From assembly GCA_964449325.1 (NCBI GenBank), contig CAYUYJ010000005.1:62001-126000 (forward strand): a stretch of DNA of 64,000 nucleotides, read 5' to 3'. Shown one piece after another: positions 25,683 to 35,122 of this stretch. The stretch is from RGIG3002 sp964449325. Lineage in GTDB: Bacteria; Bacillota; Clostridia; Lachnospirales; Lachnospiraceae. A program made the position numbers and the translations under genes. The notes beneath the pieces are model-generated. The model was not told the DNA's origin. It worked only from the letters and a program-made list of their open reading frames with translations, and made no database searches. Position 1 is the stretch's first letter; every line of letters begins with the position of its first letter.

Positions 25683-26441
25683 ATGGAAACGAAAATCAGT
25701 GAAATAAAGAAACTTTTTCAGGCAGCTAAGGAGGATAAGCTGCCTGAATTAATCAGTCAGTATCGTGGGGATGAAAGAAGCGGTGTTCAGGCACTTGTTG
25801 CAAGGGCGCAAAAGCAGCTTGAAGCATTGGAAAAAGAAAAAGCACGGACGGAGAGTTTAAAGGTTTATGAAAAGCAATACGAAGCATTCGGGTATGTATG
25901 CGGTATTGATGAGGTAGGGAGAGGCCCTCTGGCGGGGCCGGTGGTAGCCGGTGCCGTAATTTTGCCGAAGGACTGTCAGATTTACTATTTGAATGATTCC
26001 AAGCAACTGAGTGAAAAGAAACGGGAAGAGTTGTATCAGGTCATTACAAAGGAAGCAGTTGCCTATGGACTTGGATTTGCCACACCGGAGAGAATTGATG
26101 AAATAAATATTTTACAGGCAACTTATGAAGCAATGCGGGAAGCTATTAGTAAACTGTCCGTTTCACCCGATATATTATTAAATGATGCGGTGACGATTCC
26201 GCAGGTAGAAATCAAACAGGTTCCGATTATCAAAGGAGATGCCAAAAGTGTTTCGATTGCAGCAGCAAGCATTATTGCGAAGGTGACAAGAGACAGACTA
26301 ATGGTACAGTATGACAGCATATATCCGGAATATGGTTTTGCGGCAAATAAAGGATATGGTGCAGCTGCACATATTGAAGCCTTGAAAAAATACGGACCGA
26401 CACCGATACATAGAAAGACCTTTATTAAAAACTTTGTATAA
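25683..26441 (+). CDS. rnhB: Ribonuclease HII
   Basis: Removes ribonucleotides from DNA. 252 aa; a helical N-terminal extension (1-70) common in Firmicutes precedes the catalytic domain with GIDEVGRGPLAGPVVAGAV (Asp-Glu) and GDAKSVSIAAASIIAKVTRD. The shared Asp at LNDSKQLSEKKR is also present. ATG 25683 follows GGAAGCGG. Confidence 0.96.
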   Translation: METKISEIKKLFQAAKEDKLPELISQYRGDERSGVQALVARAQKQLEALEKEKARTESLKVYEKQYEAFGYVCGIDEVGRGPLAGPVVAGAVILPKDCQIYYLNDSKQLSEKKREELYQVITKEAVAYGLGFATPERIDEINILQATYEAMREAISKLSVSPDILLNDAVTIPQVEIKQVPIIKGDAKSVSIAAASIIAKVTRDRLMVQYDSIYPEYGFAANKGYGAAAHIEALKKYGPTPIHRKTFIKNFV

Positions 26442-26500
26442 CATACAGAACAGTCCGGAAGGAATTCAGCAACGGAGCGAGGCAGAAGGAGGCAGTGGGA

Positions 26501-28255
26501 ATGGCATTTGATTTATCTTCATTTTTTGGCAAATATACGTCTGTGAGTACAGGAAGCAATCAGGTACAGGCGGCAGGAAATGTACAAATAAATAACAGTG
26601 CCATGGCGTCAAAAATGTTGGCGTTACTGCCCGGGCAGACGGTGCAGGGAGAGATTGTTTCTATGCAGGGAAGTCAGGTTCAACTTCTGCTCGGAAATGA
26701 ATTTTTGCTGAATGCTTCTCTGGATAGTCAGGCTGATATGAATATTGGACAGCTTATGAGCTTTCAAGTGAGAAGTATCAGTAATTCCCTGATTTCGTTA
26801 GTCCCATTGTCCGTCAATCTGACAATGGACGAAAATGTTATGAAAGCGCTTGGAGAAGCCGGGCTTCCGGTTACGGATAGAACGGTAGAAATGGTCAATA
26901 CTCTTATGAAAGAGGGCATGCCCATTGATAAAGAGACTCTTCTTAATATGAATAAAGAGTTACTGGCATTTCCAAAAGCTGGAACGGAAACCCTGGTACA
27001 GATGACACGGCTGAAAATTCCGATTACCGAGGCAAATCTCGAGCAGTTTGAAGCTTACAAAAATTATAACCATAAGCTGTCGGATGGTGTGACTGAGTTG
27101 CAGAATCAATGGAACAGTTTGCTTCAGATTGCGGGAAAAGGGGCTGCAGAAGGGTTGGAAAGTTCGCAGGAATTTCTAAGACAGATGCTTTCTTTTTTAG
27201 CGGACGGTGAGGAGTCTGCTTTACAGAACGAAGATGGTTCTGTTAGGAAGATAACGGGAACAGCAGGAGAGATGACGACAGAAACAGAGGTGGAAACAAA
27301 GGCAGGAGTAATAGAGCAGGGGAAAGAGACAATACCTGTTCCCGGGAAAGAAGGGGCAGAGCAAACCACAGCGAAAGAAGCATTACAGGATGGAAAGGCT
27401 TCTTTAACACAGATGGCGGAAGTAGGGATAGGAGAAGGCTCGGAAAAGGAAGTTCTGAATGCAGCAGAGAAAGAAACCTTTCTCTCTCTGTTGAGAGAAA
27501 TCGGAGCGGATTCCAAAACGGTACAGGCATTTCAAAACGGACAGTTGAATGGAAAGCAGCTGGCAGCACTTTTGCAGACACAACATTTGGGAGGAGAGCA
27601 GCTTGCTAAACTTTTTTCTTCCAAAGAATTTGGAAAGCTGTTGCAAAATGAGATGGTAAATCAACTTCTTTTAAGACCGGAACAGGTCAGTAAGGAAGAA
27701 GTAGAGGAATATTATACGAATTTCAAAAATCAGACCTCAAAGCTTTTACAGTTATTGGAAAGTACGGGAAGAGGAGATTCGCCGGCGGCAAAAACGTTGC
27801 AGAATATGAACAGGAATGTGGATTTTCTGAATCAATTGAACCAGATGTATTCTTACGTGCAGCTTCCTTTGAAAATGACAAGGGATACAGCGCATGGAGA
27901 TTTATATGTATATACCAATAAAAAGAATCTTGCAAAAAAGGACGGAAATGTAAGTGCCCTGTTACATTTGGATATGCCTCATTTGGGAATGCTGGATGTG
28001 TATGTTGCAATGCAGGAGGAACGGGTGAGTACAAAATTTTATTTGCAGGATGAGTCGGTTATGGACTTTTTGGAACAGCATATGGAACTTTTGACAAAGC
28101 GTTTGGAACAAAAAGGGTATCAGACAAGTGCACAGGTGGTACTGCGGGAACAGACAGAAGAAAAAACAACAGTTATGGAAGAAATTCTAAAGCAGGAGAA
28201 GAATGTACCGGAAATGATGAAAATCGGTATGCGTTCTTTTGATGTACGTGCCTAA
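26501..28255 (+). CDS. FliK-like protein (YlqG position)
   Basis: 584 aa. The N-terminal region has a QTVQGEIVSMQGSQVQLLLG beta domain; the middle (about 240-330) is low-complexity E/T/G-rich. The C-terminal ~100 residues (LHLDMPHLGMLDVYVAMQ, then RLEQKGYQTSAQV) resemble the Flg_hook domain of hook-length control protein FliK. Between rnhB and an FlhB-like gene, this is the same order as B. subtilis rnhB-ylqG-ylqH (known synteny). AAGGAGG at 26486-26492 is 8 nt before ATG 26501. Not needed to infer a flagellum here; function unknown. Confidence 0.7.
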   Translation: MAFDLSSFFGKYTSVSTGSNQVQAAGNVQINNSAMASKMLALLPGQTVQGEIVSMQGSQVQLLLGNEFLLNASLDSQADMNIGQLMSFQVRSISNSLISLVPLSVNLTMDENVMKALGEAGLPVTDRTVEMVNTLMKEGMPIDKETLLNMNKELLAFPKAGTETLVQMTRLKIPITEANLEQFEAYKNYNHKLSDGVTELQNQWNSLLQIAGKGAAEGLESSQEFLRQMLSFLADGEESALQNEDGSVRKITGTAGEMTTETEVETKAGVIEQGKETIPVPGKEGAEQTTAKEALQDGKASLTQMAEVGIGEGSEKEVLNAAEKETFLSLLREIGADSKTVQAFQNGQLNGKQLAALLQTQHLGGEQLAKLFSSKEFGKLLQNEMVNQLLLRPEQVSKEEVEEYYTNFKNQTSKLLQLLESTGRGDSPAAKTLQNMNRNVDFLNQLNQMYSYVQLPLKMTRDTAHGDLYVYTNKKNLAKKDGNVSALLHLDMPHLGMLDVYVAMQEERVSTKFYLQDESVMDFLEQHMELLTKRLEQKGYQTSAQVVLREQTEEKTTVMEEILKQEKNVPEMMKIGMRSFDVRA

Positions 28256-28273
28256 AAGGAAGAAGGAGCAGTA

Positions 28274-28567
28274 ATGAAGGAGAAGGAAACAGAAAAGCAA
28301 AAGCCAAAACAGGCGATTGCATTGGAGTATAGTCCCGACGAAGAAGCACCGAAGGTCATTGCAACCGGAAAAGGGCAGCTGGCGGAGAGAATTATTGAAC
28401 GGGCAAAGGAAGCACAGGTACCCGTACACAGAGACGACAAGCTGGCAGATACACTTTCCCGGTTGGAAATCGGAGATGCCATACCACCTGAGTTGTATGA
28501 GGTGGTTGCTGAAATTCTAGTCTTTGTGGATGCTATGGACAAGATTAAAGGTAAAGTGATGAAATAA
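28274..28567 (+). CDS. FlhB/EscU C-terminal-domain homologue (YlqH)
   Basis: 97 aa equivalent to the cytoplasmic C-terminal domain of FlhB without membrane segments or the NPTH autocleavage motif. QAIALEYSPDEEAPKVIATGKGQLAERI and VPVHRDDKLADTLSRLEIGDAIPPELYEVVAEIL are typical. Follows the FliK-like gene by 18 nt; the pair may interact, as FliK and FlhB do in export switching (inference). Confidence 0.88.
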   Translation: MKEKETEKQKPKQAIALEYSPDEEAPKVIATGKGQLAERIIERAKEAQVPVHRDDKLADTLSRLEIGDAIPPELYEVVAEILVFVDAMDKIKGKVMK

Positions 28568-28629
28568 GTTAAAAACGGTTGGATTTATGCCCGGAGAGTG
28601 TTTGGGGACAGGGAAAAGGAGCATAAGTC

Positions 28630-28977
28630 ATGAATAATCGTACAACGGGAACAGAAAAGGAACAGCTTGCAGCCGCATTTTTACAAAAGCAGGGAATGCG
28701 GATTGTGGAGACTAATTACCGATGTAGACAGGGAGAAGTGGATATTATTGGTTTTCACAAGGGATATTTGACCTTTGTGGAGGTGAAATACAGGAAGAAT
28801 GAACGACGGGGATTTCCGGAGGAGGCAGTACATAAGGAAAAACAGAAGCGGATTATAAGTTGTGCAAGGGTTTACAGCTATTTAAAGGGTTTTGGTACGG
28901 ATTGCCCGATGCGATTTGATGTGGTAGCAATCTGCGGGACTCACATACATTGGTATCAAAATGCTTTTTGGCAATAA
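28630..28977 (+). CDS. yraN: UPF0102 endonuclease-like protein YraN
   Basis: 115 aa with the restriction-endonuclease-like core: GTEKEQLAAAFLQKQGMRI, REGEVDIIG-type CRQGEVDIIGF and TFVEVKYRKN (E...D...ExK). The family is widespread near rnhB; cellular role unproven. Confidence 0.93.
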   Translation: MNNRTTGTEKEQLAAAFLQKQGMRIVETNYRCRQGEVDIIGFHKGYLTFVEVKYRKNERRGFPEEAVHKEKQKRIISCARVYSYLKGFGTDCPMRFDVVAICGTHIHWYQNAFWQ

Positions 28978-29000
28978 ATAAGTAATAACGGAGGCAGAAC

Positions 29001-29843
29001 ATGAAAAGATACGGAGACAGGGTGGTGTTGGAGGAAAAAGAAAAAAACGGCGTAAAGTTTTTAAGCTTTCCGGCATTGGAAAAGACAGGTGTGGTAAGAC
29101 AGCTTTTTTCCACCAGAGCAGGCGGTGTCAGTGAAGGAATTTTTGCCTCCATGAATTTGAGCTTTACCAGAGGAGACAACAGGGAACATGTGCTGGAAAA
29201 CTATAGAAGAATTGCAGGGGTACTTGATTGCAGCCTGACGGATTTTGTCTGCACCGACCAGACTCATACTACCAATATACGGGTAACAGGCAGAGAAGAC
29301 GGCGGAAAAGGAGTAGTAAGAGAGAAGGATTATGCGGATGTGGACGGGCTGATTACAAATGAAAAGGGAATTGTACTTGCTACCTTTTATGCAGATTGTG
29401 TTCCGTTGTATTTTGTGGATCCGGTAAAAAATGCAATCGGACTTTCCCATTCCGGATGGCGTGGAACCGTAAACCGTATGGGGGCAAAGACGATACGGAA
29501 AATGACAGAGGTGTACGGCAGCAATCCGGAGGATTTGTTTACTGCAATCGGTCCATCCATCTGTATGTCCTGTTATGAAGTAGGCAGTGAAGTGGCGGAG
29601 GAGTTTGTAAAGGCATTTCCAAAGGCAGAGGAACAGAAAGAGATTCTGAAAAAGAAAGAAAACGGCAAGTATCTGCTGAATCTTCAAAAAGCCAATTACC
29701 TGATTATGCGGGAGGCAGGCATAAAGGCCGACCATATTTTCGTAACGGATATTTGTACCTGTTGTAACGGGGAGGAACTGTTTTCCCACAGATACAGTCA
29801 GGGAAAGAGAGGAAATTTAGGTGCTTTTTTAGGACTTATTTAG
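29001..29843 (+). CDS. pgeF: Laccase-domain purine nucleoside phosphorylase-like protein (YfiH/PgeF)
   Basis: 280 aa; FYADCVPLYFVDP, GLSHSGWRGTVNRMGAKT and IGPSICMSCYEVG carry the conserved Cys and His metal ligands of the YfiH family. Members act as adenosine/purine phosphorylases and help cell-wall fidelity in some bacteria (known of family). GGAGGCAG supports the ATG at 29001. Confidence 0.93.
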   Translation: MKRYGDRVVLEEKEKNGVKFLSFPALEKTGVVRQLFSTRAGGVSEGIFASMNLSFTRGDNREHVLENYRRIAGVLDCSLTDFVCTDQTHTTNIRVTGREDGGKGVVREKDYADVDGLITNEKGIVLATFYADCVPLYFVDPVKNAIGLSHSGWRGTVNRMGAKTIRKMTEVYGSNPEDLFTAIGPSICMSCYEVGSEVAEEFVKAFPKAEEQKEILKKKENGKYLLNLQKANYLIMREAGIKADHIFVTDICTCCNGEELFSHRYSQGKRGNLGAFLGLI

Positions 29844-29858
29844 GAGGGACATGTAAAA

Positions 29859-30035
29859 ATGGGAGCAAGCTGTGAGAATTGTATAAATTATATTTACGAT
29901 GAAGATTATGAATGTTATACTTGTCTTGTAAATCTGGATGAAGATGAAATGGGAAGATTTTTGCAAAATACTTTTGACAATTGTCCGTATTTCAGACTGG
30001 ATGATGAATATGCGGTAGTGAGAAAGCAGATTTAA
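29859..30035 (+). CDS. Small Cys-rich protein (DUF6472-like)
   Basis: 58 aa, starting MGASCENCINYIYDEDYECY and containing CENC, YTCL and NCPYF, a probable small metal-binding domain. GGAGGGAC precedes ATG 29859. It sits 15 nt after pgeF and 20 nt before the TPR gene. I assign it to DUF6472 from memory of the clostridial family; function unknown. Confidence 0.82.
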   Translation: MGASCENCINYIYDEDYECYTCLVNLDEDEMGRFLQNTFDNCPYFRLDDEYAVVRKQI

Positions 30036-30055
30036 TATGGAAGGTAGCTACGGTT

Positions 30056-32368
30056 ATGAAAATAGAAGAGGTTTTACAGAGGCTGGATTATTTATTTGAA
30101 ACAAACCGTATGGATGAGGTAGAGGATTTCCTGAGCGGAAAATTAGAAGAAGCGATGGAGGAGGAAGATACCTCCTCGGTCATTACTATTGTGAATGAAA
30201 TGATTGGATTTTTCCGTGACACAGGTCAGGATGAAAAGTCCATTGCTTATAGCAGACAGATTCTTTCCCTGATGGAAAAATTAGGGATGGAAGGAACGGT
30301 TCCCTATGCCACCACGCTTCTGAATGCCGCTAATGCCTATCGCGCAGCGGGACTTTTAGAGGATTCTCTGGCGTGTTATAAGAAAGTATATCCTATTTAT
30401 GAGGAACAACTGGATAAAGAAGATTTCCGGTTTGCAAGTTTAGAGAATAATCTAAGCCTTTTGTATCAGGAAATGGAAGATTTTGAAAAGGCAGTGGAGA
30501 GTCTGGAAAAAGCGCTTGCCATTGTAAAAAAATATCCGGAAGCGCAATTTGAACTGGCGGTTACTTATGCGAATCTTGGCACCTCTCTGCTTAAGCTGAA
30601 CAGGGAACAGGAAGCAAAAGAACGGTTGCAGGAGGCACTCAGACTGTTTGAAGCCATGAAGCTGAAAGATTCCCATTACTGTGCAGCACTAGCCTCTATG
30701 GGCGAAGTGCTGTTTCGACAAAGAGAATATGAAAAAGCAGCACAATGTTATGAAAATACGCTTGCTCTATTGGAAGTGAATACGGGAAAAACAAAAAGCT
30801 ATGAGAGAATTAAGGAAAGTCTTTCCCTTGTATATGAAAGATGGGGAAGAAAAAAAGAGGATAAAGGACTTGCCTTAAGTGAACAATTTTATTTGGAATA
30901 CGGTGCACCGATGATTCACGAAAAATTTCCGGAGTATGAAGAAAAAATTGCAGTTGGACTTGTGGGTGAAGGATCGGAATGCTTTGGTTTTGATGATACT
31001 TTTTCCAAAGACCATGATTTCGGACCGGGATTTTGTATGTGGGTCACAAAGGAAACTTATGAGAAGATAGGGGCACAGTTGCAGGCAGAATACGAAAAAC
31101 TACCCAAAGTTTTCAAGGGAGTGGAACGAAAGACTACCGTTCAGGGAAAACATCGTTGCAGAGTCTGGGTAATTGAAGAATTTTATCAGTATTTTTTAGG
31201 AATTCCAAGGGTGCCTGACACAGAACAGGAATGGCTCTTTGCAGAAGAGGAAATGCTTGCGGAGGCAGTAAACGGAAGAGTATTTAAGGATGGAGAAGGA
31301 CGCTTTAGTGCTTTTAGAAAAGCATTGATGGAGTATTATCCCGATGGAGTATGGAAAAAGAAAATTGCACAGGAAATGGCGCTTTTTTCCCAGACAGGGC
31401 AATATAATTATTTTCGGATGTTGGAACGAAAAGACAGACTGGCGGCATCCATAGCATTGAATCGTTTTGCGGAGCATGCCATGAAGCTTGCCTATCTTCT
31501 GAATCGGAAATATGCCCCTTATTATAAATGGTTAAGTCGCGGAATGAAGTATTTTACCAGACTCTCGGATGTGCATGATATGTTGGAGGAACTGTTATTG
31601 TTGGCGGCAGAGGACAGGCAGGAGGAATGCAGGACTTTGATAGAGCGGATGGCAGGAAGATTTTTGGAAGAACTGAAGGTGGAAGGGCTTGTGGAAGGAG
31701 AAGATACGTACTTGGAGCATTATGCGGGACAAATTGCACAGAGTGTACAAAATGCGAGCAAAACAAAAGAGGAATATGTTGAGGAAATCGTAAAACTGGA
31801 GTGGGAAGCTTTTGATAAGGTGGAAAATGAAGGAGGCAGGGCGAGTTGCCAGAATAATATCGGAACCTTTTCCATTATGAGAAAAAGTCAGTATCTTGCA
31901 TGGACGGAAGCGATGCTTGCACAGTATCTGGCAGATTTTAGGGAAGCGATGGGAAGAGGCTGGAATCCGATTACGGAAAAATACGCCAGAATGATGGAAA
32001 GTACGGCACCGGACAAATATCGGGAACTGGAGAATAGTCTGCCGCCTGTTTCGGAAGAAAAAAGAGCAATTATGGAGGAGATTATTAAAATACAGGTGGG
32101 CTGGATGGAAGAGTTTGCAGAGCAATATCCGAAAATGGCAGGTAATGCAAGAACAATTCACACCTATGAAGACAGTGAGTTTGATACTTCTTATGAAACC
32201 TATCTGCGTGGAGAAATGGGAACGTATTCGGATGACATGCTGATGCTCTATGGAAGATTTGTTGCAGGGCTTGCAGGAGAAGGGAAAAATCTGGCAAAAA
32301 TGATTATGACCAATACGGCACTGCTTTACGGATATGATTCTTTGGAAGCAGCAGAAAAAGCATTATAA
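30056..32368 (+). CDS. TPR, nucleotidyltransferase-like (DUF4037) and DUF4125 multidomain protein
   Basis: 770 aa. Residues about 1-270 are tetratricopeptide repeats. Residues about 285-540 look like DUF4037: GEGSECFGFDD followed by DHDFGPGF gives G306-S307...D319-x-D321, the GSx(n)DxD motif of the nucleotidyltransferase fold. The following all-helical part (HAMKLAYLLNRKYAPYYKW) resembles the helical bundle of kanamycin-nucleotidyltransferase-like enzymes. Residues about 560-770 match DUF4125 (WEAFDKVENEGGRASCQNN). Probably transfers a nucleotide to a protein or small molecule; target unknown. Confidence 0.78.
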   Translation: MKIEEVLQRLDYLFETNRMDEVEDFLSGKLEEAMEEEDTSSVITIVNEMIGFFRDTGQDEKSIAYSRQILSLMEKLGMEGTVPYATTLLNAANAYRAAGLLEDSLACYKKVYPIYEEQLDKEDFRFASLENNLSLLYQEMEDFEKAVESLEKALAIVKKYPEAQFELAVTYANLGTSLLKLNREQEAKERLQEALRLFEAMKLKDSHYCAALASMGEVLFRQREYEKAAQCYENTLALLEVNTGKTKSYERIKESLSLVYERWGRKKEDKGLALSEQFYLEYGAPMIHEKFPEYEEKIAVGLVGEGSECFGFDDTFSKDHDFGPGFCMWVTKETYEKIGAQLQAEYEKLPKVFKGVERKTTVQGKHRCRVWVIEEFYQYFLGIPRVPDTEQEWLFAEEEMLAEAVNGRVFKDGEGRFSAFRKALMEYYPDGVWKKKIAQEMALFSQTGQYNYFRMLERKDRLAASIALNRFAEHAMKLAYLLNRKYAPYYKWLSRGMKYFTRLSDVHDMLEELLLLAAEDRQEECRTLIERMAGRFLEELKVEGLVEGEDTYLEHYAGQIAQSVQNASKTKEEYVEEIVKLEWEAFDKVENEGGRASCQNNIGTFSIMRKSQYLAWTEAMLAQYLADFREAMGRGWNPITEKYARMMESTAPDKYRELENSLPPVSEEKRAIMEEIIKIQVGWMEEFAEQYPKMAGNARTIHTYEDSEFDTSYETYLRGEMGTYSDDMLMLYGRFVAGLAGEGKNLAKMIMTNTALLYGYDSLEAAEKAL

Positions 32369-32398
32369 AAATATATATGATAAAGGAGAGAAAAGGTT

Positions 32399-32554
32399 AT
32401 GAAAAAAAATGAAATTATTGAAAGAGTGAATGAACTGGTACAGGAGAGACAAAATCTGATTAAAGAGAGAGAGGAACTTATGAAGAGAGAGGAACTGTTG
32501 GTAAGCCAGTTGATGGAAATATCAAAAGAATTAGAACAGATGGAAGAAGATTAA
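32399..32554 (+). CDS. 51-aa coiled-coil protein
   Basis: MKKNEIIERVNELVQERQNL and the rest is almost pure charged heptads, rich in E, K, R and L, so it is predicted to be a single coiled coil. AAAGGAGAG lies 8 nt upstream, good evidence of translation. Its stop codon at 32552-32554 directly precedes the sigma-E promoter of spoIVA. No family recognised; it may be a sporulation or DUF4125-associated small protein. Confidence 0.7.
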   Translation: MKKNEIIERVNELVQERQNLIKEREELMKREELLVSQLMEISKELEQMEED

Positions 32555-32555
32555 A

Positions 32556-32584
32556 GCATAATCGGATGCCCTTTTTCATACAAT
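32556..32584 (+). promoter_or_regulatory. Sigma-E-type promoter of spoIVA
   Basis: GCATAAT at 32556-32562, a 14-nt spacer and CATACAAT at 32577-32584. This matches the mother-cell sigma-E consensus closely, and spoIVA is a classic sigma-E gene. Confidence 0.85.
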
Positions 32585-32643
32585 GTATCACGGATGGTGA
32601 GAGGCTGAGTGTGAAGGCAAAGTGTGAAAGGAGCATCAAAGAT

Positions 32644-34116
32644 ATGGATAGTTTTAATTTATACAAGGATATAAAAGCACGGACAAACGGAGAAATTTAT
32701 TTGGGAGTAGTAGGGCCTGTGAGGACAGGGAAATCTACCTTTATTAAGCGCTTTATGGACGTTTTGGTACTTCCGGCCATGGAGGATGAAGCAGCAAAGA
32801 AACGAGCGGTGGATGAACTGCCTCAGAGTGCAGGCGGAAAGACCATCACCACAACAGAACCCAAATTTATTCCTAAAGAAGCAGCCAACATCCGATTAGG
32901 AGCGGATGTGGAAGCGAAGGTGCGGCTGATTGATTGCGTGGGATATATGGTGGAAGGTGCTGCCGGACATATGGAAAATGAACAGGAACGGATGGTAAAG
33001 ACACCGTGGTTTGAACAGGAAATCCCTTTTACACAGGCGGCGGGAATCGGTACGGATAAAGTCATTGCTGACCACTCCACGGTAGGTATTGTAGTCACCA
33101 CGGACGGAAGCTTTGGGGAAATTACAAGAAAACAATATATGCCGGCAGAGGAAAAAACGATAACGGCATTAAAGAAACTACATAAGCCTTTTTTGGTATT
33201 GTTAAATTCAGCGAAGCCTTATTCGGAAGAAACGAAAGGCCTGACGGCAGAAATGGAAGAAACCTATCAGGTAAAAGTGCTTCCGGTAAATTGCGAACAG
33301 TTGAAAAAAGAAGATATTCACTATATTATGGAGAGTATTTTGTATGAATTTCCGATTTCCATTATGGAATTCAACATTCCGAAATGGGTGGAGATGCTAC
33401 CGAACACGAACCGCCTGAAAAGCGATATCCTTGATAAGGTAAAAATGCTGTTGAACGAATTAAATACAATTCGTGACGTGTCTGAAAGAAATTATGACAT
33501 GGACAGTGAGTATATTGACCAGTGTACACTGGAACAGATTAATCTTGCAGACGGTACAATCGGATTTCGGATAGATGTGAAGGATTCTTTTTATTATGAA
33601 ATGCTCAGTGAACTGGTTGGCGAGGAAATTAAAAGTGAATATCATATGATAAAAATGCTGCAGGATATGTCCAAAATGAAGCAGGAATATGTCAAGGTAC
33701 AGCATGCCATGGAAGCCGTGCGTTATAAAGGGTATGGAGTAGTGACACCGGAAAGAGACGAAATCCGGCTGGAAACACCGGAGGTGATACGTCACGGTAA
33801 TAAGTTCGGAGTAAAGATTAAAGCCGACAGTCCTTCCATACATATGATACGTGCCAATATTGAAACGGAGATTGCCCCTATTGTAGGAAGTGAAGCACAG
33901 GCAGAAGATTTGATTCGCTATATAAAAGAAGCGGAGAACAGTAATACCGGAATCTGGGATACGAATATTTTCGGAAAAACCGTGGAACAGCTTGTTTATG
34001 ACGGAATTACCGGCAAAATTAATGCAATCGGAGAGGAAAGTCAGGTAAAATTGCAGGATACAATGCAAAAAATTGTCAATGACAGTAATGGTGGGCTGGT
34101 TTGTATTATTATATAA
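32644..34116 (+). CDS. spoIVA: Spore morphogenetic ATPase SpoIVA
   Basis: 490 aa. Self-assembling ATPase that forms the basement layer of the spore coat around the forespore. Walker A GPVRTGKSTFIKRFM near residue 24 and VVTTDGSFGEITRK follow the family; the C-terminus ends VNDSNGGLVCIII. AAAGGAG precedes ATG 32644. Transcribed from the sigma-E promoter at 32556. Confidence 0.96.
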   Translation: MDSFNLYKDIKARTNGEIYLGVVGPVRTGKSTFIKRFMDVLVLPAMEDEAAKKRAVDELPQSAGGKTITTTEPKFIPKEAANIRLGADVEAKVRLIDCVGYMVEGAAGHMENEQERMVKTPWFEQEIPFTQAAGIGTDKVIADHSTVGIVVTTDGSFGEITRKQYMPAEEKTITALKKLHKPFLVLLNSAKPYSEETKGLTAEMEETYQVKVLPVNCEQLKKEDIHYIMESILYEFPISIMEFNIPKWVEMLPNTNRLKSDILDKVKMLLNELNTIRDVSERNYDMDSEYIDQCTLEQINLADGTIGFRIDVKDSFYYEMLSELVGEEIKSEYHMIKMLQDMSKMKQEYVKVQHAMEAVRYKGYGVVTPERDEIRLETPEVIRHGNKFGVKIKADSPSIHMIRANIETEIAPIVGSEAQAEDLIRYIKEAENSNTGIWDTNIFGKTVEQLVYDGITGKINAIGEESQVKLQDTMQKIVNDSNGGLVCIII

Positions 34117-34138
34117 ATTATCGCAGGAGCGAGGAAAA

Positions 34139-34174
34139 GGGACAAAAGCATTGCTTTTGTCCTTGATTTTTTTT
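34139..34174 (+). terminator. Terminator after spoIVA
   Basis: GGACAAAAGC (34140-34149) pairs perfectly with GCTTTTGTCC (34153-34162), followed by TTGA and a run of nine T. Confidence 0.85.
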
Positions 34175-34221
34175 ATAATAAAAGGCAGTGATGTAAAAAA
34201 AATAAGGGGAAGGTGAAAAAA

Positions 34222-35073
34222 ATGAATCCGATTTATGAGAAATTGCAAAACTGTTTAAAAAGTGTAAGGGAAAAAACGGAATTTGTTCCGAAGGTGGCAA
34301 TCGTGCTCGGTTCGGGTCTTGGTGATTATGCGGATGATATTCAGGTGGAGCAGGAACTGGAATACGGAGAAATTGAAGGATTTCCGGTTTCCACAGTACC
34401 GGGACATGCAGGAAAGTTTATTTTTGGCTATATCGGCCAGGTGCCTGTTGTCTGCATGAAAGGAAGGGTACATTTTTATGAGGGGTATCCTATTTCGGAT
34501 GTGGTACTTCCCATTCGCCTCATGAAACTGATGGGCGCGGAAATTTTGTTCTTAACCAATGCTTCCGGAGGGGTAAATAAAAACTTCAAGGCGGGAGACT
34601 TTATGCTGATTACCGACCATATTTCCTGTTTTGCACCGAACCCGTTAATCGGTGCAAATATGGAAGAGTTGGGAACAAGATTCCCGGATATGAGTGAGGT
34701 TTATGATAAAGAACTGGCAGAAATCATTCGGAAAAGTGCAAAAGAAGCAGGAGTTATTTTGCAGGAGGGTGTGTATACACAGCTTACCGGTCCTTCTTTT
34801 GAATCACCGGCAGAAATCCGAATGCTTCGTACCCTTGGAACGGATGCGGTAGGCATGAGTACGGTTGTGGAGGCAATCGCGGCAAATCATTGCGGTATGC
34901 GGATTTGTGGTATTTCCTGCGTGTGCAATCCGGGGGCCGGAATGACGGAAAATCCGTTGTCCCATAAGGAGGTACAGGAGGCAGCGGATAAGGCAGCACC
35001 TTTATTTAAGAAGCTGATGACAACAGCAGTAATAAATTTTCAAAAAGTAATTTGTGAAGATGAGCAGTCGTAG
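34222..35073 (+). CDS. punA: Purine nucleoside phosphorylase
   Basis: 283 aa; phosphorolysis of inosine and guanosine. GSGLGDYAD, GHAGKFIFGYIG, LTNASGGVN and TGPSFESPAEIRMLRTLG followed by VGMSTVVEA are standard PNP family 2 motifs. ATG 34222 is used instead of GTG 34213 because AAGGGGAAGG is better spaced. First gene of a nucleoside-salvage run with cdd, an adenosine-type deaminase and a purine permease. Confidence 0.95.
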   Translation: MNPIYEKLQNCLKSVREKTEFVPKVAIVLGSGLGDYADDIQVEQELEYGEIEGFPVSTVPGHAGKFIFGYIGQVPVVCMKGRVHFYEGYPISDVVLPIRLMKLMGAEILFLTNASGGVNKNFKAGDFMLITDHISCFAPNPLIGANMEELGTRFPDMSEVYDKELAEIIRKSAKEAGVILQEGVYTQLTGPSFESPAEIRMLRTLGTDAVGMSTVVEAIAANHCGMRICGISCVCNPGAGMTENPLSHKEVQEAADKAAPLFKKLMTTAVINFQKVICEDEQS

Positions 35074-35122
35074 CAGGTAAAAGCATTGAGAGAAGAAGTA
35101 TAGGAAAAAGAAGGAAAATTTG

